From assembly GCA_001637315.1 (NCBI GenBank), contig LSZA01000001.1, positions 80,627-144,626 of the forward strand: a DNA stretch of 64,000 nucleotides, written 5' to 3'. Source of the DNA: Phormidium willei BDU 130791. GTDB lineage: Bacteria > Cyanobacteriota > Cyanobacteriia > Cyanobacteriales > Geitlerinemataceae. The position numbers were made by a program, and so were the translations under genes. Below the pieces are notes generated by a model that was not told where the DNA came from, searched no databases, and saw nothing but the letters and a program-made list of their open reading frames with translations. This document shows positions 56,201 through 63,148 of this stretch, one piece after another; the stretch's first letter is position 1; every line of letters begins with the position of its first letter.

Positions 56201-59200
56201 CTGGTTCAGGCTCGCCACCTGCTCCTCCAGCGTGTTGCCCAGATCGGCCAGCGCCGTCTGTGCCGTGCGCGTTGCGGTGCGGAAGGCTTCGGTTTGCGCT
56301 GCTTCCTGGGCTTGGAGAGGTTGTAGGCGCTTGACGATCGGCGCGATCGCCGTTTCGAGTTCGGCCTTTCGCTCGGTCAACGGCGAGATTTCAGCCTGCA
56401 CCGTTTCCAGCGCCGTAGTTTGCGTCGTCAGTTCTGCCTGCTGTTCGTCAAGCTTGAGCTTCAGATCGGCCACTTCTGCTTCAGCATCCTGAAGCCGCGC
56501 CCAAACTTGGTTGCGCTCTTCAGCAATCAGCGACGCTTTTTGCAGATTGTCACGATAGGCTTTCGCCTCTGCCGCGTTGTACACGTACCGTCCGCCAACA
56601 TTACGCCAAATCTTCTGGCGGTGTTGTTGTGCCTTGTCGTAGTAGTACTGTTCCGCACCCACCAGCGGCGTCTCGCGTTGCGCCAGGGTGAGGATTTGCA
56701 GCTCGCGGTTTTTCAGTTGCAGTTCGGTGAAGTCCACGGCTTTTTGCGCGGCTTCGGTGCTGGCCGTTAGCTCGGATTCCTGAGCTTGTCGGGTTGCCAG
56801 GTCGGTGTTGACGGCGTTGAGTTCCGTTTGCAGCGTCGCGAGTTCAGCACGATCTGCGGCTCCAACATTGCGCGTTGCTAGTAGGGTCGTTGTTGCCAGA
56901 TTTTGCGCCTGAGTCGCGGCGTTCCAGGTGGCTTCCTGGGTTTCATATTGTTGTTCCAGGTTGCCAGTGGCGGCTTGGAGGTCGCGGCGGTGTTCGAGGC
57001 GATCGGCTTCGCGTTGGAGCTGGCTGAGGTAGGACTCGGTGAGGTCGAGTTCGGTGTATTTGTCGGAGAGTTTTTCGTCTTGGATGGCGAGGCGATCGTC
57101 GATGTCTTGCAGGCGCTCTTCCAGCTCGCTCACGTCGTCGCCTTCGGATTTGAGGGTTGCGATCGCTTCTTCTAGCGGCAAATTATCTAATTCCTGCCAG
57201 CGAGTTTTGCGCTCTTCGAGACCATCAATATTGCCTTTAGCTTGAGCAATATTAGGTTGTAGCGCTGCTTCAAGTGCCTGAGCGGTCTGCTGTTCGACAT
57301 CTCGCTGGGCTGCGTAGTTATTCGCTGCTGCTTGTGCTTTATCTCGCTCTACCACCGCATTTGAGTTGTACACACGTTTTGTGCTTTTGCCAGAGCGACG
57401 AGTAGTCCAAATCTGGCCGTTCCACCAATTTGCATTGGCTTGAGCTTGTGCACGTTGAGACTCGAGTTGAGCGACGCGCTGATTTGCCTCAGAAATTTGG
57501 CTGTTGTAACCATCTAAAATTTCGACAGCTTCACCGATCTGAGCGTCGATAACGTCGATATGATTATCGAGCGCTTTTTCAGCTTCGATGTTTTCGCGAT
57601 CGTTGCCGAGTTCTTGATAGCTATTTTGTAACTTCAGCAGGTCATCGTTAGCGCTGGAAACAGACGCCTCGATCGCCGCCAGTTTCTCTGCCGCATTGAC
57701 AAAGCCCGACGTGATATCACCCTGACTGTCGCGAATCTCTTTCAGCGTCGCCAGATACGTTTCAATGTCCAGCGTATTCGCCGCCGGATCGTCCGCCCGA
57801 CGCTGCTCGAGATCCGCAATCAACTCGTCCAGCGCCAACTGCTCCGGCGCATCGGGATTCACCAGCGCGAGCTGTTCTTTCCAGCCCCGCGCCCAGTCGC
57901 GTTCGGCTTGCAGCTTGTCCGCGTTTTCGTGAGCCGCTTCGAGCTGTTGCGCGATCGCCTCACTGGGCTGTCGGTCGTACAGTTGCCGCAGTCGTTCCAC
58001 TTCTTCGCGAGCTGCGATTTCTGCCGCTTCGAGCTGGGTGATGTGCTGCTCGATCGCCGCGTCGCGCTCGGCTTGTGGCAACAGGAAGCCTTTGGTTTCG
58101 AGGAATTCCTGACGGTTGCGCTGCGCGTCATTGAGCGCGTCTTGAATTGCTTGGAACTCTGCCGAAACGGTGTCGAAGCGGGCTTCGGTGTCATTGGCTT
58201 TTTGGGTTTGCTCGGGCAGGCGATCGGCGAGGTCGGCCAGTGCTGCTTCGGTTTGCGCGATTTTCAGATCGAGAGTTTCGAGCTGCTGGCGCTGGACAGG
58301 TTTTTGCAGATCGAGTAGGTCTTGTTCGGCTTGAAGTTTGAGTTCATTGGCCTGAACTTCGTATTCGATCCCTTGCTTAATTGACGGCCAGTCTTCAATG
58401 CGTTTCGCAAGAAAATCCGCCTCTTCCTTCAACGCCGTTGCTTTTGCCTGAGCGTCCCGCGCCAATTGGTCAAACTGGTCTACTTCTTTCGCTGCGATCT
58501 GCATTTCGCGATAGGCCAGGTCGCGCGGTTCATAATGCTCGGGATGGTATGAATAGGTGTACCAAGTTTTACGCTTACCGCTGCGTCGTTTGCGTGTATG
58601 GCGATGTCGCACTACTGCCCGTGCCTTGTGGTGATTATATTTGTCGAGGTTTTGCTTGCGACGTTTTTCGGCATCTAGCGCTTGCTGAATATAGGCTTCT
58701 GCTAGTTCTGCTTGTTCCTCGGCTTGTTGTTGAAGCGATTCGAGGAGAGCCTGAGCATCTTCAGGACTTCCCGAATTGTTATCGATAATATTTTCCTGAG
58801 ACTCTAGGAAATCAGCATGTTCTACTAGGGCGATCGCCTGAGTTTCCATTTGCTCGGCGAGTCCGGACACAACGTCAAAGTTTTGCTGGGCAACCGACAT
58901 CGGAAGCTGAATGTGTTGAGCTTGACGCGCCCACGATTGAGCTTCGTTAATGTACTGGTTATAAACCGGATTGCCGATCGTTTTCCGGCGTCCGCAACGT
59001 CCGCGCGTGTACTTGTGACGAGGTACGGACGCTGCTTTCTGACGAGCCTCTGCTTCTTTCGCTTTAAACCCATCAATACGGGTTTGAAACTCCTGAAGCT
59101 GACGGGCATACCCCTCAGCATCCCGCCGATATTCCGCAGCCAGTTTCCGCTGCGCCGCCGCTTCCTCCCGCACCACCGCAGGGTCATCCGACAGCGTCTC

Positions 59201-62200
59201 CGGATCGATAAGCTGATACTGCAACTTCTCCTTTGAGGTCGCGATCGCCTCCTGCGTTGCCGCGATCGCCGCCTCAATCTGCGCCAACTGCTGCGGATTC
59301 GTCTCCACCAAATCCGCCCGCTCCGCATTCAGCGCCGCCAACTGCTCCTCCAGCTCAACCTTCTGCGCCTCCAACTTCCGCAAACGCGCCACCTCGATCT
59401 CCCGATGCTGCGCCGCCAAATCCAACGCCTCAGCCGATCGCGCCGCCCGCTCCTGCGCCGTCTCATACCCCACATCCAGATCGCGATACTCAGATAACGC
59501 CGCATCCTGAGTTTGCGCCACCCGCTCGCGTAGCTCCTCCAGCGTCAGATCCGGATCGGTCGTCAGCGCCGCCCGACCGTCCGCACCAGTCAACTGCGCC
59601 TCCAACGCCGCCTGCCGCTCGCGCAGCGCCTCGATCGTCGCTGCCGTCGGACTCGCCGCCCGCGCCAACACCGTCCCGCGACCCGTTCCATCCAAACGAT
59701 CGTCCGCAATCGACTCGCGATCGCCCGTCACGACCGCCGCTGGAACCACCAGCCCCGCCGCCATCACCGCCTCCGTCACATCCAGCAGGCCCGCACCCGT
59801 CTCGGCATCCCAGCCCTCAACGCCCAGATCCACCGACGATCCCACCAGCAGCTCCTTCACCTGCTGGTAGCTCAAGCCCGGATTCGCCGCCCAGACCAGC
59901 GACGCCGCCCCCGACACGTACGCCGTCGCCCGCGACGTACCCACAAACGCATCCGGGTCGCCACCATACGACCCACCCGGAGCCACCAGCGTCAGGCCAT
60001 CACCGCGACTGGAATAGTCTGCCACTTCCGAAAGGCGATCGACCGCCCCCACCGTCACAATATTGTCAAATTCCCGCGACGCATCGCCCAGCGCCGACAT
60101 CAAGCCGCCCGTATTGCCCGACGCCGCCACCAGCAGTACACCCCGCTCCTGCGCGTACTCTAGCGCCGCCCGCTCGCTCTCCGTGAGCTGGTAGCGCGTG
60201 ATTTCGCCGATATCGTCGCGCATCGTCAGATCGAAGCTGAGGTTCACCACCAGCGGCTCGTCGCCTTCCGCTTGCAGCCGATCGATCGTCTCGATCAGCT
60301 TCGCCGACCAGTCCGCGTTATCGATCGCCACGAAATCCGTCGCTAAGTCAGAATTCACCAAGCCGATCGTTTCCGTTACCGCCTCGCCATGAATCCCTTC
60401 AAAATCTAATACGGCAACTTGCGGCAGTTCCGCATCGGCTGGCAGCAGACTCGCAGCTTGTTCCGCGTTGAGCAGTTCTAAATCCCAGGCGGTCGGGTCT
60501 TCAGTGTTGAGTGCGTTTGTCAGGGATGCGCCAAAATCTAGCTCTTCGGACAGTTCGGCGAGCAGTTCTGGGGTAGCGATCGCCTCAGCCAGCAGCTCGC
60601 TTGCCGCCTCGCTGAGTCCCAACACTGACACGTCACCGGACTGGATCAGTACGCCAATCATTTCAGGATTTTCAGTCAGCGTAGTGAGAGTCACATCGAC
60701 TAATTCCGTCCACTGGTGATCGAGTTCTTCGATTTGGTCGGGGGTCAGGTCTTCCCAATTGCGCTCGGTGTCGAGGAATTCAGCGAGTTCGTCGAGATCG
60801 CTTTCGAGTTCAGCTACTTGTTCGGCTGTAACGGTTAGCGGTTCGATGGGTTCGGGGTCGGCGGAGGGATCGCGGGGCAGATCGATCGCGATTGTCTGGG
60901 TGACCGTGTTTCCGTCGGCATCGCTAGCTCGGACGACGATCGTCGTAAAGCCGTCGAGCTGGGTGGGATCGATCGCGAGTTGACCGTTGTCGATCGCCGC
61001 GATTCCGGTTAAATCATCATCAAGGATGCTGTAGGCGATCTCGGCTTCGGGATCGGGGAATTGGGCGATCGAGTCGGCAAACAGTCCTTCGAGGGCGATC
61101 GGGTTGAGGGTGTCACCGTCAACGGTGAGTTCCATCGGGTATTGAACGATCGCGATCGGCTCGCTGGAGTCTGGGGTCTCGGTGTCTTCCTCGCTGTGGT
61201 CTTCTGGACTAAGGTTCTCGTCGGTTTCGCTTTCATCGACGATGTCTTCTACGTCATCACGGGTTTCATCGGCATCGTCACTTGTCTTGTCACTGATGCG
61301 ATCGCGAATCTCATCTTTGATTTCATCGCGATCGCCGCCATTCTCGTCCGTCTTGTCCGGTGCTTCAGCAACGGTGTCATCGCGAGTTTCGTCGTCGCGG
61401 CGATCGGGTTGTTCGGTTTTGCTCTCATCAACCGTCGCCTCGGTGTCTTCAGAGCGTTCCCCGGAGGTGTCGGGTTCGGCGTCGGGTTCGCTGTTTTCTG
61501 TCTCGGTAGGCTCGTCGGCCGGAGCTGCAATCGGGTTTACCGTCGCGTCTTGAGACTCGTCGGTGTCGCCTCGAACATATGCCTCCAACTGCTGTGCCAA
61601 CTCGCTGGCGTGCCAGTCTTGGGGTGAAGCTACGACATCATCGAGTTGTGCTACGTTTCCGGACGCACCGGACAAGGCGAACACGACATCGTTATAGTCG
61701 CGATCGCTGCTACCGTCAGCACGTTGGTCTTCGAGGACGTACACTTGACCGTCACCGGTGACATCTGCCATCTGACCGAAATGGAAGGCATCGTCTGGGT
61801 TAGCGGTAGCAAGGGAGAAGAGGGGACGGACGCTACCGGAGGCGGCGGGGTTGTTGGCAACCTGGGAGACGGTGCTGTTGGGAACGAGCATGAAGGCGAC
61901 GCGATCGCCCGATTTCATCGCCACCGTTTTAACGCCGCGATAGGTGCCACTGTTGTCACTCGACTCGAAACGCGCACCCTCGCTGCGATCGCTGATAATA
62001 ATATGCCCGAGGTCGCTCTCGCTGGCAGCACGCTGTGCGACGGTTGCAATGAAGTCTTCGACGCGATCGTAGGTTGTATCGAGATCGCGTAGGCTGAAGA
62101 TTGCCAGTTCGCCACGGTAGGCTCCACCGTCATAGAGATATTCGACCGCAACTTCCCCACTGTCTCCAACGGTGAAAATACCTGAGTCAAAACTCGGCAG

Positions 62201-63148
62201 TTGGAAACCGGAGAAACGGTCGGTTAGTTCGGTTGTTTCGGTGTCGTCGTCGGCTTCGCTAAGTTCGAGATCGGCTTCAGAATTCGTCTCGTTCTCGGCC
62301 TCCTTTTCAGCTTCTTCAAGTTCTGGGTCAAGTTCTGGATCTACAGTCTCGTCCGTAACGTCTAAGACGCTCTCAGCGTCGGCTTGGGAGTCTGCGTCAG
62401 CATCTGCGTCAACATTGGCATCAACCTCAACTGAGCTCTCCGCATCAACCCTCGAAGTTGGCTCGGTTGCAGTTTTAGGATTACCTTGAGAGTCGTTTTC
62501 AAATTCAGTAATCTCCTCCGCCTCGGCTCCCTCGGTATTTACAGCAGCGTTTGAGTCAGTTAAGAGAGTTGTTTCCGAATCACTATCTTCGCCGTTTGTG
62601 TGTTCATTATCAGGGTCAACCTCTTCGCCAACTGCATCCGTCTGCGAATCTGAGGTGTTACTAGAAGCTTCGGATTGCTCCAAGTTTGTCTCAGTGGCTT
62701 CTGCAATGTTTTCGAGATCGTCAGCATCGCTATTTATAGAGTTTGTTGTTGCCGACTTGCTCTCGCTCTCGCTCTCAGTTTCATCGATAAAGTCTAAAGG
62801 TTCGAGGTCGTCCTCACTAAAGTCTTCGCCAAGTTCTTCACTAAAATCTTCTATATTGGCATCGAAACTATGGGATTCTTCGACGTCTGAATAGGAATCC
62901 GTCGTCGGAGAGGTCGCTGCTTCAGTATCCGGTGAGGTGACGCTACTATCAGTGCTGCCACTGCTACTGTCTATGTCGTCGAGGAGGTCTTCGGGAGGGG
63001 GAGCGATCGCCTCACCGTCATCGCCGCTATCGACTAATCCACTTGGTGTGTAGATAGGTTCTAGGATAAAAGTTTCAACGGTATCTTGGAGCCGACGCTT
63101 CTGTTTTATGCGGCTGTTAAACCAGTTTCCAACGTTGATAAAAACCAT
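47216..63148 (-). CDS. Giant 5310-residue surface-type protein: DUF4114, subtilase, coiled coils, 24 propeller blades
   Basis: This is one intact frame; AGGAG lies 10 nt before the ATG. Approximate layout: 1-310 acidic Ser/Asp/Glu-rich; 320-490 DUF4114 (ending DRDYNDVVFALSG); 520-660 acidic; 670-770 cadherin-like strand region; 905-1110 subtilisin-like domain with D915, H920, N1012 and S1072 (GTSRATAYVSG); 1170-2610 coiled coils; 2635-2680 an NPDV-type motif (FDEQSYRKENRDVDWHIRHG); 2790-3960 24 Asp-box-like blades; 4000-4870 coiled coils; 4870-4940 hydrophobic helices; then a Gly/Ala-rich helical C-terminus. Seven basic/aromatic inserts break the coiled coils. No Sec signal is visible. It is probably an exported fibrous surface or matrix protein, but secretion route and function are unknown. 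A GNAT-like gene follows in the same operon. Confidence 0.9.
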   Translation of the reverse strand: MVFINVGNWFNSRIKQKRRLQDTVETFILEPIYTPSGLVDSGDDGEAIAPPPEDLLDDIDSSSGSTDSSVTSPDTEAATSPTTDSYSDVEESHSFDANIEDFSEELGEDFSEDDLEPLDFIDETESESESKSATTNSINSDADDLENIAEATETNLEQSEASSNTSDSQTDAVGEEVDPDNEHTNGEDSDSETTLLTDSNAAVNTEGAEAEEITEFENDSQGNPKTATEPTSRVDAESSVEVDANVDADADADSQADAESVLDVTDETVDPELDPELEEAEKEAENETNSEADLELSEADDDTETTELTDRFSGFQLPSFDSGIFTVGDSGEVAVEYLYDGGAYRGELAIFSLRDLDTTYDRVEDFIATVAQRAASESDLGHIIISDRSEGARFESSDNSGTYRGVKTVAMKSGDRVAFMLVPNSTVSQVANNPAASGSVRPLFSLATANPDDAFHFGQMADVTGDGQVYVLEDQRADGSSDRDYNDVVFALSGASGNVAQLDDVVASPQDWHASELAQQLEAYVRGDTDESQDATVNPIAAPADEPTETENSEPDAEPDTSGERSEDTEATVDESKTEQPDRRDDETRDDTVAEAPDKTDENGGDRDEIKDEIRDRISDKTSDDADETRDDVEDIVDESETDENLSPEDHSEEDTETPDSSEPIAIVQYPMELTVDGDTLNPIALEGLFADSIAQFPDPEAEIAYSILDDDLTGIAAIDNGQLAIDPTQLDGFTTIVVRASDADGNTVTQTIAIDLPRDPSADPEPIEPLTVTAEQVAELESDLDELAEFLDTERNWEDLTPDQIEELDHQWTELVDVTLTTLTENPEMIGVLIQSGDVSVLGLSEAASELLAEAIATPELLAELSEELDFGASLTNALNTEDPTAWDLELLNAEQAASLLPADAELPQVAVLDFEGIHGEAVTETIGLVNSDLATDFVAIDNADWSAKLIETIDRLQAEGDEPLVVNLSFDLTMRDDIGEITRYQLTESERAALEYAQERGVLLVAASGNTGGLMSALGDASREFDNIVTVGAVDRLSEVADYSSRGDGLTLVAPGGSYGGDPDAFVGTSRATAYVSGAASLVWAANPGLSYQQVKELLVGSSVDLGVEGWDAETGAGLLDVTEAVMAAGLVVPAAVVTGDRESIADDRLDGTGRGTVLARAASPTAATIEALRERQAALEAQLTGADGRAALTTDPDLTLEELRERVAQTQDAALSEYRDLDVGYETAQERAARSAEALDLAAQHREIEVARLRKLEAQKVELEEQLAALNAERADLVETNPQQLAQIEAAIAATQEAIATSKEKLQYQLIDPETLSDDPAVVREEAAAQRKLAAEYRRDAEGYARQLQEFQTRIDGFKAKEAEARQKAASVPRHKYTRGRCGRRKTIGNPVYNQYINEAQSWARQAQHIQLPMSVAQQNFDVVSGLAEQMETQAIALVEHADFLESQENIIDNNSGSPEDAQALLESLQQQAEEQAELAEAYIQQALDAEKRRKQNLDKYNHHKARAVVRHRHTRKRRSGKRKTWYTYSYHPEHYEPRDLAYREMQIAAKEVDQFDQLARDAQAKATALKEEADFLAKRIEDWPSIKQGIEYEVQANELKLQAEQDLLDLQKPVQRQQLETLDLKIAQTEAALADLADRLPEQTQKANDTEARFDTVSAEFQAIQDALNDAQRNRQEFLETKGFLLPQAERDAAIEQHITQLEAAEIAAREEVERLRQLYDRQPSEAIAQQLEAAHENADKLQAERDWARGWKEQLALVNPDAPEQLALDELIADLEQRRADDPAANTLDIETYLATLKEIRDSQGDITSGFVNAAEKLAAIEASVSSANDDLLKLQNSYQELGNDRENIEAEKALDNHIDVIDAQIGEAVEILDGYNSQISEANQRVAQLESQRAQAQANANWWNGQIWTTRRSGKSTKRVYNSNAVVERDKAQAAANNYAAQRDVEQQTAQALEAALQPNIAQAKGNIDGLEERKTRWQELDNLPLEEAIATLKSEGDDVSELEERLQDIDDRLAIQDEKLSDKYTELDLTESYLSQLQREADRLEHRRDLQAATGNLEQQYETQEATWNAATQAQNLATTTLLATRNVGAADRAELATLQTELNAVNTDLATRQAQESELTASTEAAQKAVDFTELQLKNRELQILTLAQRETPLVGAEQYYYDKAQQHRQKIWRNVGGRYVYNAAEAKAYRDNLQKASLIAEERNQVWARLQDAEAEVADLKLKLDEQQAELTTQTTALETVQAEISPLTERKAELETAIAPIVKRLQPLQAQEAAQTEAFRTATRTAQTALADLGNTLEEQVASLNQLMSFGLLGSESDLNLFPNQIAPQVEDYIARLEERDAELATQQSQLDDLLSGWQTERAALTDAESLAAIDALIADTTAQREALSELRAATQGAVAQLRDRLEASMAALEDLRQSQEREVREQLDSNVDRLAALEALLAVEEAAEAATAEDSVLGYAQLNDAARQALYESAIARSQQLQEGHAQTKAQGEDQAALSASVDALLDRIESEFGDPHGDLARTRANLRDALQTLAVVAPREDEIREAVGFVEDEIEQLKLMVAQDAALWAEIQPITERLEAEKVALERFKRKDLQLLYALRDEYQQQYEEHTEQAEYWTSRLGIFDEQSYRKENRDVDWHIRHGRIPGGSYHYVRYGRREGRHPNPAARDNRIAELDKAKQAAEERNLVQQEIDQKLVDWELKDKSNPPLESPADSELVEIAHEILSNTQENGDYVEEQKALATHLAEYDRLKAEQEASEAKAEAERNDWAEALDYDPTKIVRTEFNGTIVESVRADDNHTYTRHSADNGETWSSWKLNNLYSQDDNMKFAEVEGKLYQIVKHPNNHVYTRYSSDGQDWSNWTHLGIATSGDFDVDTIGDRAVVSMRQSGTNRVYTRAIKPGNWQSLNHAPVASLNDIQQEVIGDRLIQSFKGIDGNTYLRHTEDGVKWTEWESPESATEQSDWRLANLPAVRDESLIQHRDRVSQAEFGDKLIEIVTAENDLIYQRYSEDNGKTWTEWSTISGGVNGKIELFDMGERLFQVAQDDNGAIWARSSTSGTSWRRWTRVSSAGSEDFSVNRVGNHVVMSWRGSDNKFHSRQLHGRFAWSGYDITQNQTVGGVSQETIDDRLVQTYRGIDDKLYTRETTDGDTWTDWATKGTFDDFAADELVETKLGDRFVQIVPGANRQLFTRVSTTDGSTWRDWKATSSYLKAGEEIQTIAHNDALYHIIKSTNNRVYALRSTDGEVWTRSKLSNGPNGKLIVTAVGDRLIANVRGNSDHRNYTRSLPPNSTRWTGWQPTTPQIMGDVHQETVDGKLVQVYRGMDDLLMTRHTEDGETWSEWESFDDAIAQSDWRQNYLENFDSTVIQESPVARHEFDGKLIEATTTDGSIYGRYSEDSGETWTDWRHTTGHVTNGNVRMIEVGDRLVQIFQGLDGTTWMRGSSKGTSWPSRWIKVSNATVGEMQIDVIGDRLVFARRHTDNRLYTRQTADGASWSASNWSPTKTLDDFSQEIIDGKLVQSYEGTDGKKYVRHTADGKDWSDWTPIDEALDQAQWRHDEIPAVANETSNLDFENAITHEFDGKTIQLVRDSSDPVGRAYERVSDDGGNTWTDWKYVGQTATPGAIQMISVGDRVYQVTQNQSNKYVVQRSSTDGITWTSWNYADIGAPTNGYNADVVGNTLVLSALRTDRRISSRPIVDGVEQTRTYSTAITLQDFEQFKDGDRLVQRYRGVDDKLYTRESTDGITWTDWEASDNTTNLALNNIETVEFNGVTIQTALDAVLNHAYRRTSTDGGKTWTNWIAAGMHLKESESVRTLKAGDRIFQFWKHPNNNVYLRDSADGINWRYRNIIGGNSEGEYNLNVIGDDIVYSMRHAPNNQVYTRTVNSTTATGWDITSIPTIADIDQHREGDTIRQTYLGIDNNLYTRTSTDGVTWTDWYSEDITAQALQDDKESHLAPIVANAQVLHRPTFIEHANTNGTAIDLLQAETDRHYTEYRQQLNQSTAEQTQTDAQSAAVIAQAQWYADQAAKHWELSRKNGPFWYEWRKTYRRTWYGKKKTKWVKITHIDHHWILWNTYSKYAQQLRAQGIDGILDRNAASREEERLIPLVEQWGAANTAANGAATPIGVTRNLVEVLEAARSQLPTNVEQLDLLEGVDLDDLPEELRADIESGEADIELMNATELEALLPTLQEELAQAEVETDTYTDKANDGWDEFDTAQDDYLGEIESLLDEKGDVQQQAQALQHNLADSEAWVERQSTALATELQQVNALRNELIAQSGDLTDSTEPDAATKLAQLSEAIGALDNKAAILTAEQASLSQKRTLLAAQNEVVLAEQALIAAYLESPDTDFTQLQQQLDDARAALAEAQRLAEQSEASSKALTEPLQKLQSDLLDQSDEHLAAAKDYQSQLSELLKATELNANYTLEAAQKQAEVNELEFQLQQRLQEMAEAGLEEAKRLLEVATNNDMATAAALYYRDYRDLASDRGGSCSGGIARSSDRVNANRYYREMLKYRELQRRAQAQADRFGAIRDAADKARKDLEARQTTLSEELTQLSQQIADTEAEKTEKEQAVAIAQARLAAIDGVRNRTEQTFIQLVNLEQLNLGQAELEREIAEQRQAEIEAAVEARLERERIELERQRLIAQSKLEQLRQLQSEDDLREALNAARGNLGLEELTAEAEDEAQSQALMAELAQQIADFTDRQPDLPDEVKEVLATTRAAMFSALDGEVEQVARENMTAAIGALLIEGNRFRDRLNDLYREAQEDATLLEEAREDMSVAARLLTDSIEDSRLLSEERQIIAAVVAQTETQTALADQSVKISFDLAKQAWEILEKIIDIRKAERKARERAFWGELVQVLQLVVGFVGMLFPKLKPITLLISASINAVWAAVNGDWVGAIFGIVMAAAQGMSTYLGNLLKAGCTCLTILGKQVARSTIEALKRSLDAARKLGIGIEKGIRSIQSDDDIKGILHFVQGVASAVVTGLSGQKLDDIKLFGDAQLKLDLLAAPGGKQIWGLIDAMQGAPVNILEAIRAIEDGDEFGGITKILNQVFSTGQKMTEGVLNSTFQVLNMANNTAQVAKDKFIDKGGFWGWLEGIGKISSIWTKLPKAIENATKDLKFAQPPKEGEEDQEKKCPTIVAGFLGNIVDAAKLQKAAENIGAFANGVENVAYTGLAFATAIEGATKGMKEMLKSWEKAGNYLKKGWKNDLEKMKKQDAEDTEKDENGKEDSAYVKLLKHLKSIGKMFGAAGEDLVDLDLGGAYKQAKSAFEKFFSSTTNKAAWATFKDLLDSFKPLIFQFP
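51310..54750 (-). repeat. Coding higher-order repeat: six modules of four Asp-box-like blades
   Basis: Within the giant gene, 24 units of about 45-50 codons each end in a form of S-x-D-G-x-T-W-x-x-W (for example LYTRTSTDGVTWTDW and TYTRHSADNGETW). Every fourth unit is most alike (for example YRGIDDKLYTRETTDG, YRGVDDKLYTRESTDG, YLGIDNNLYTRTSTDG), giving six modules of about 185-205 residues. Module starts are near 54745, 54120, 53575, 52965, 52355 and 51790. Confidence 0.85.

Noticed and set aside
55498..60186. Long Pro/Ala/Arg-rich plus-strand frames opposite the giant gene (for example 55498-56334 and 59233-60186)
   Set aside because: They are mirror frames of GC-rich, Ala/Glu/Gln-rich coiled-coil codons. 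Their composition is artefactual and they have no start context.
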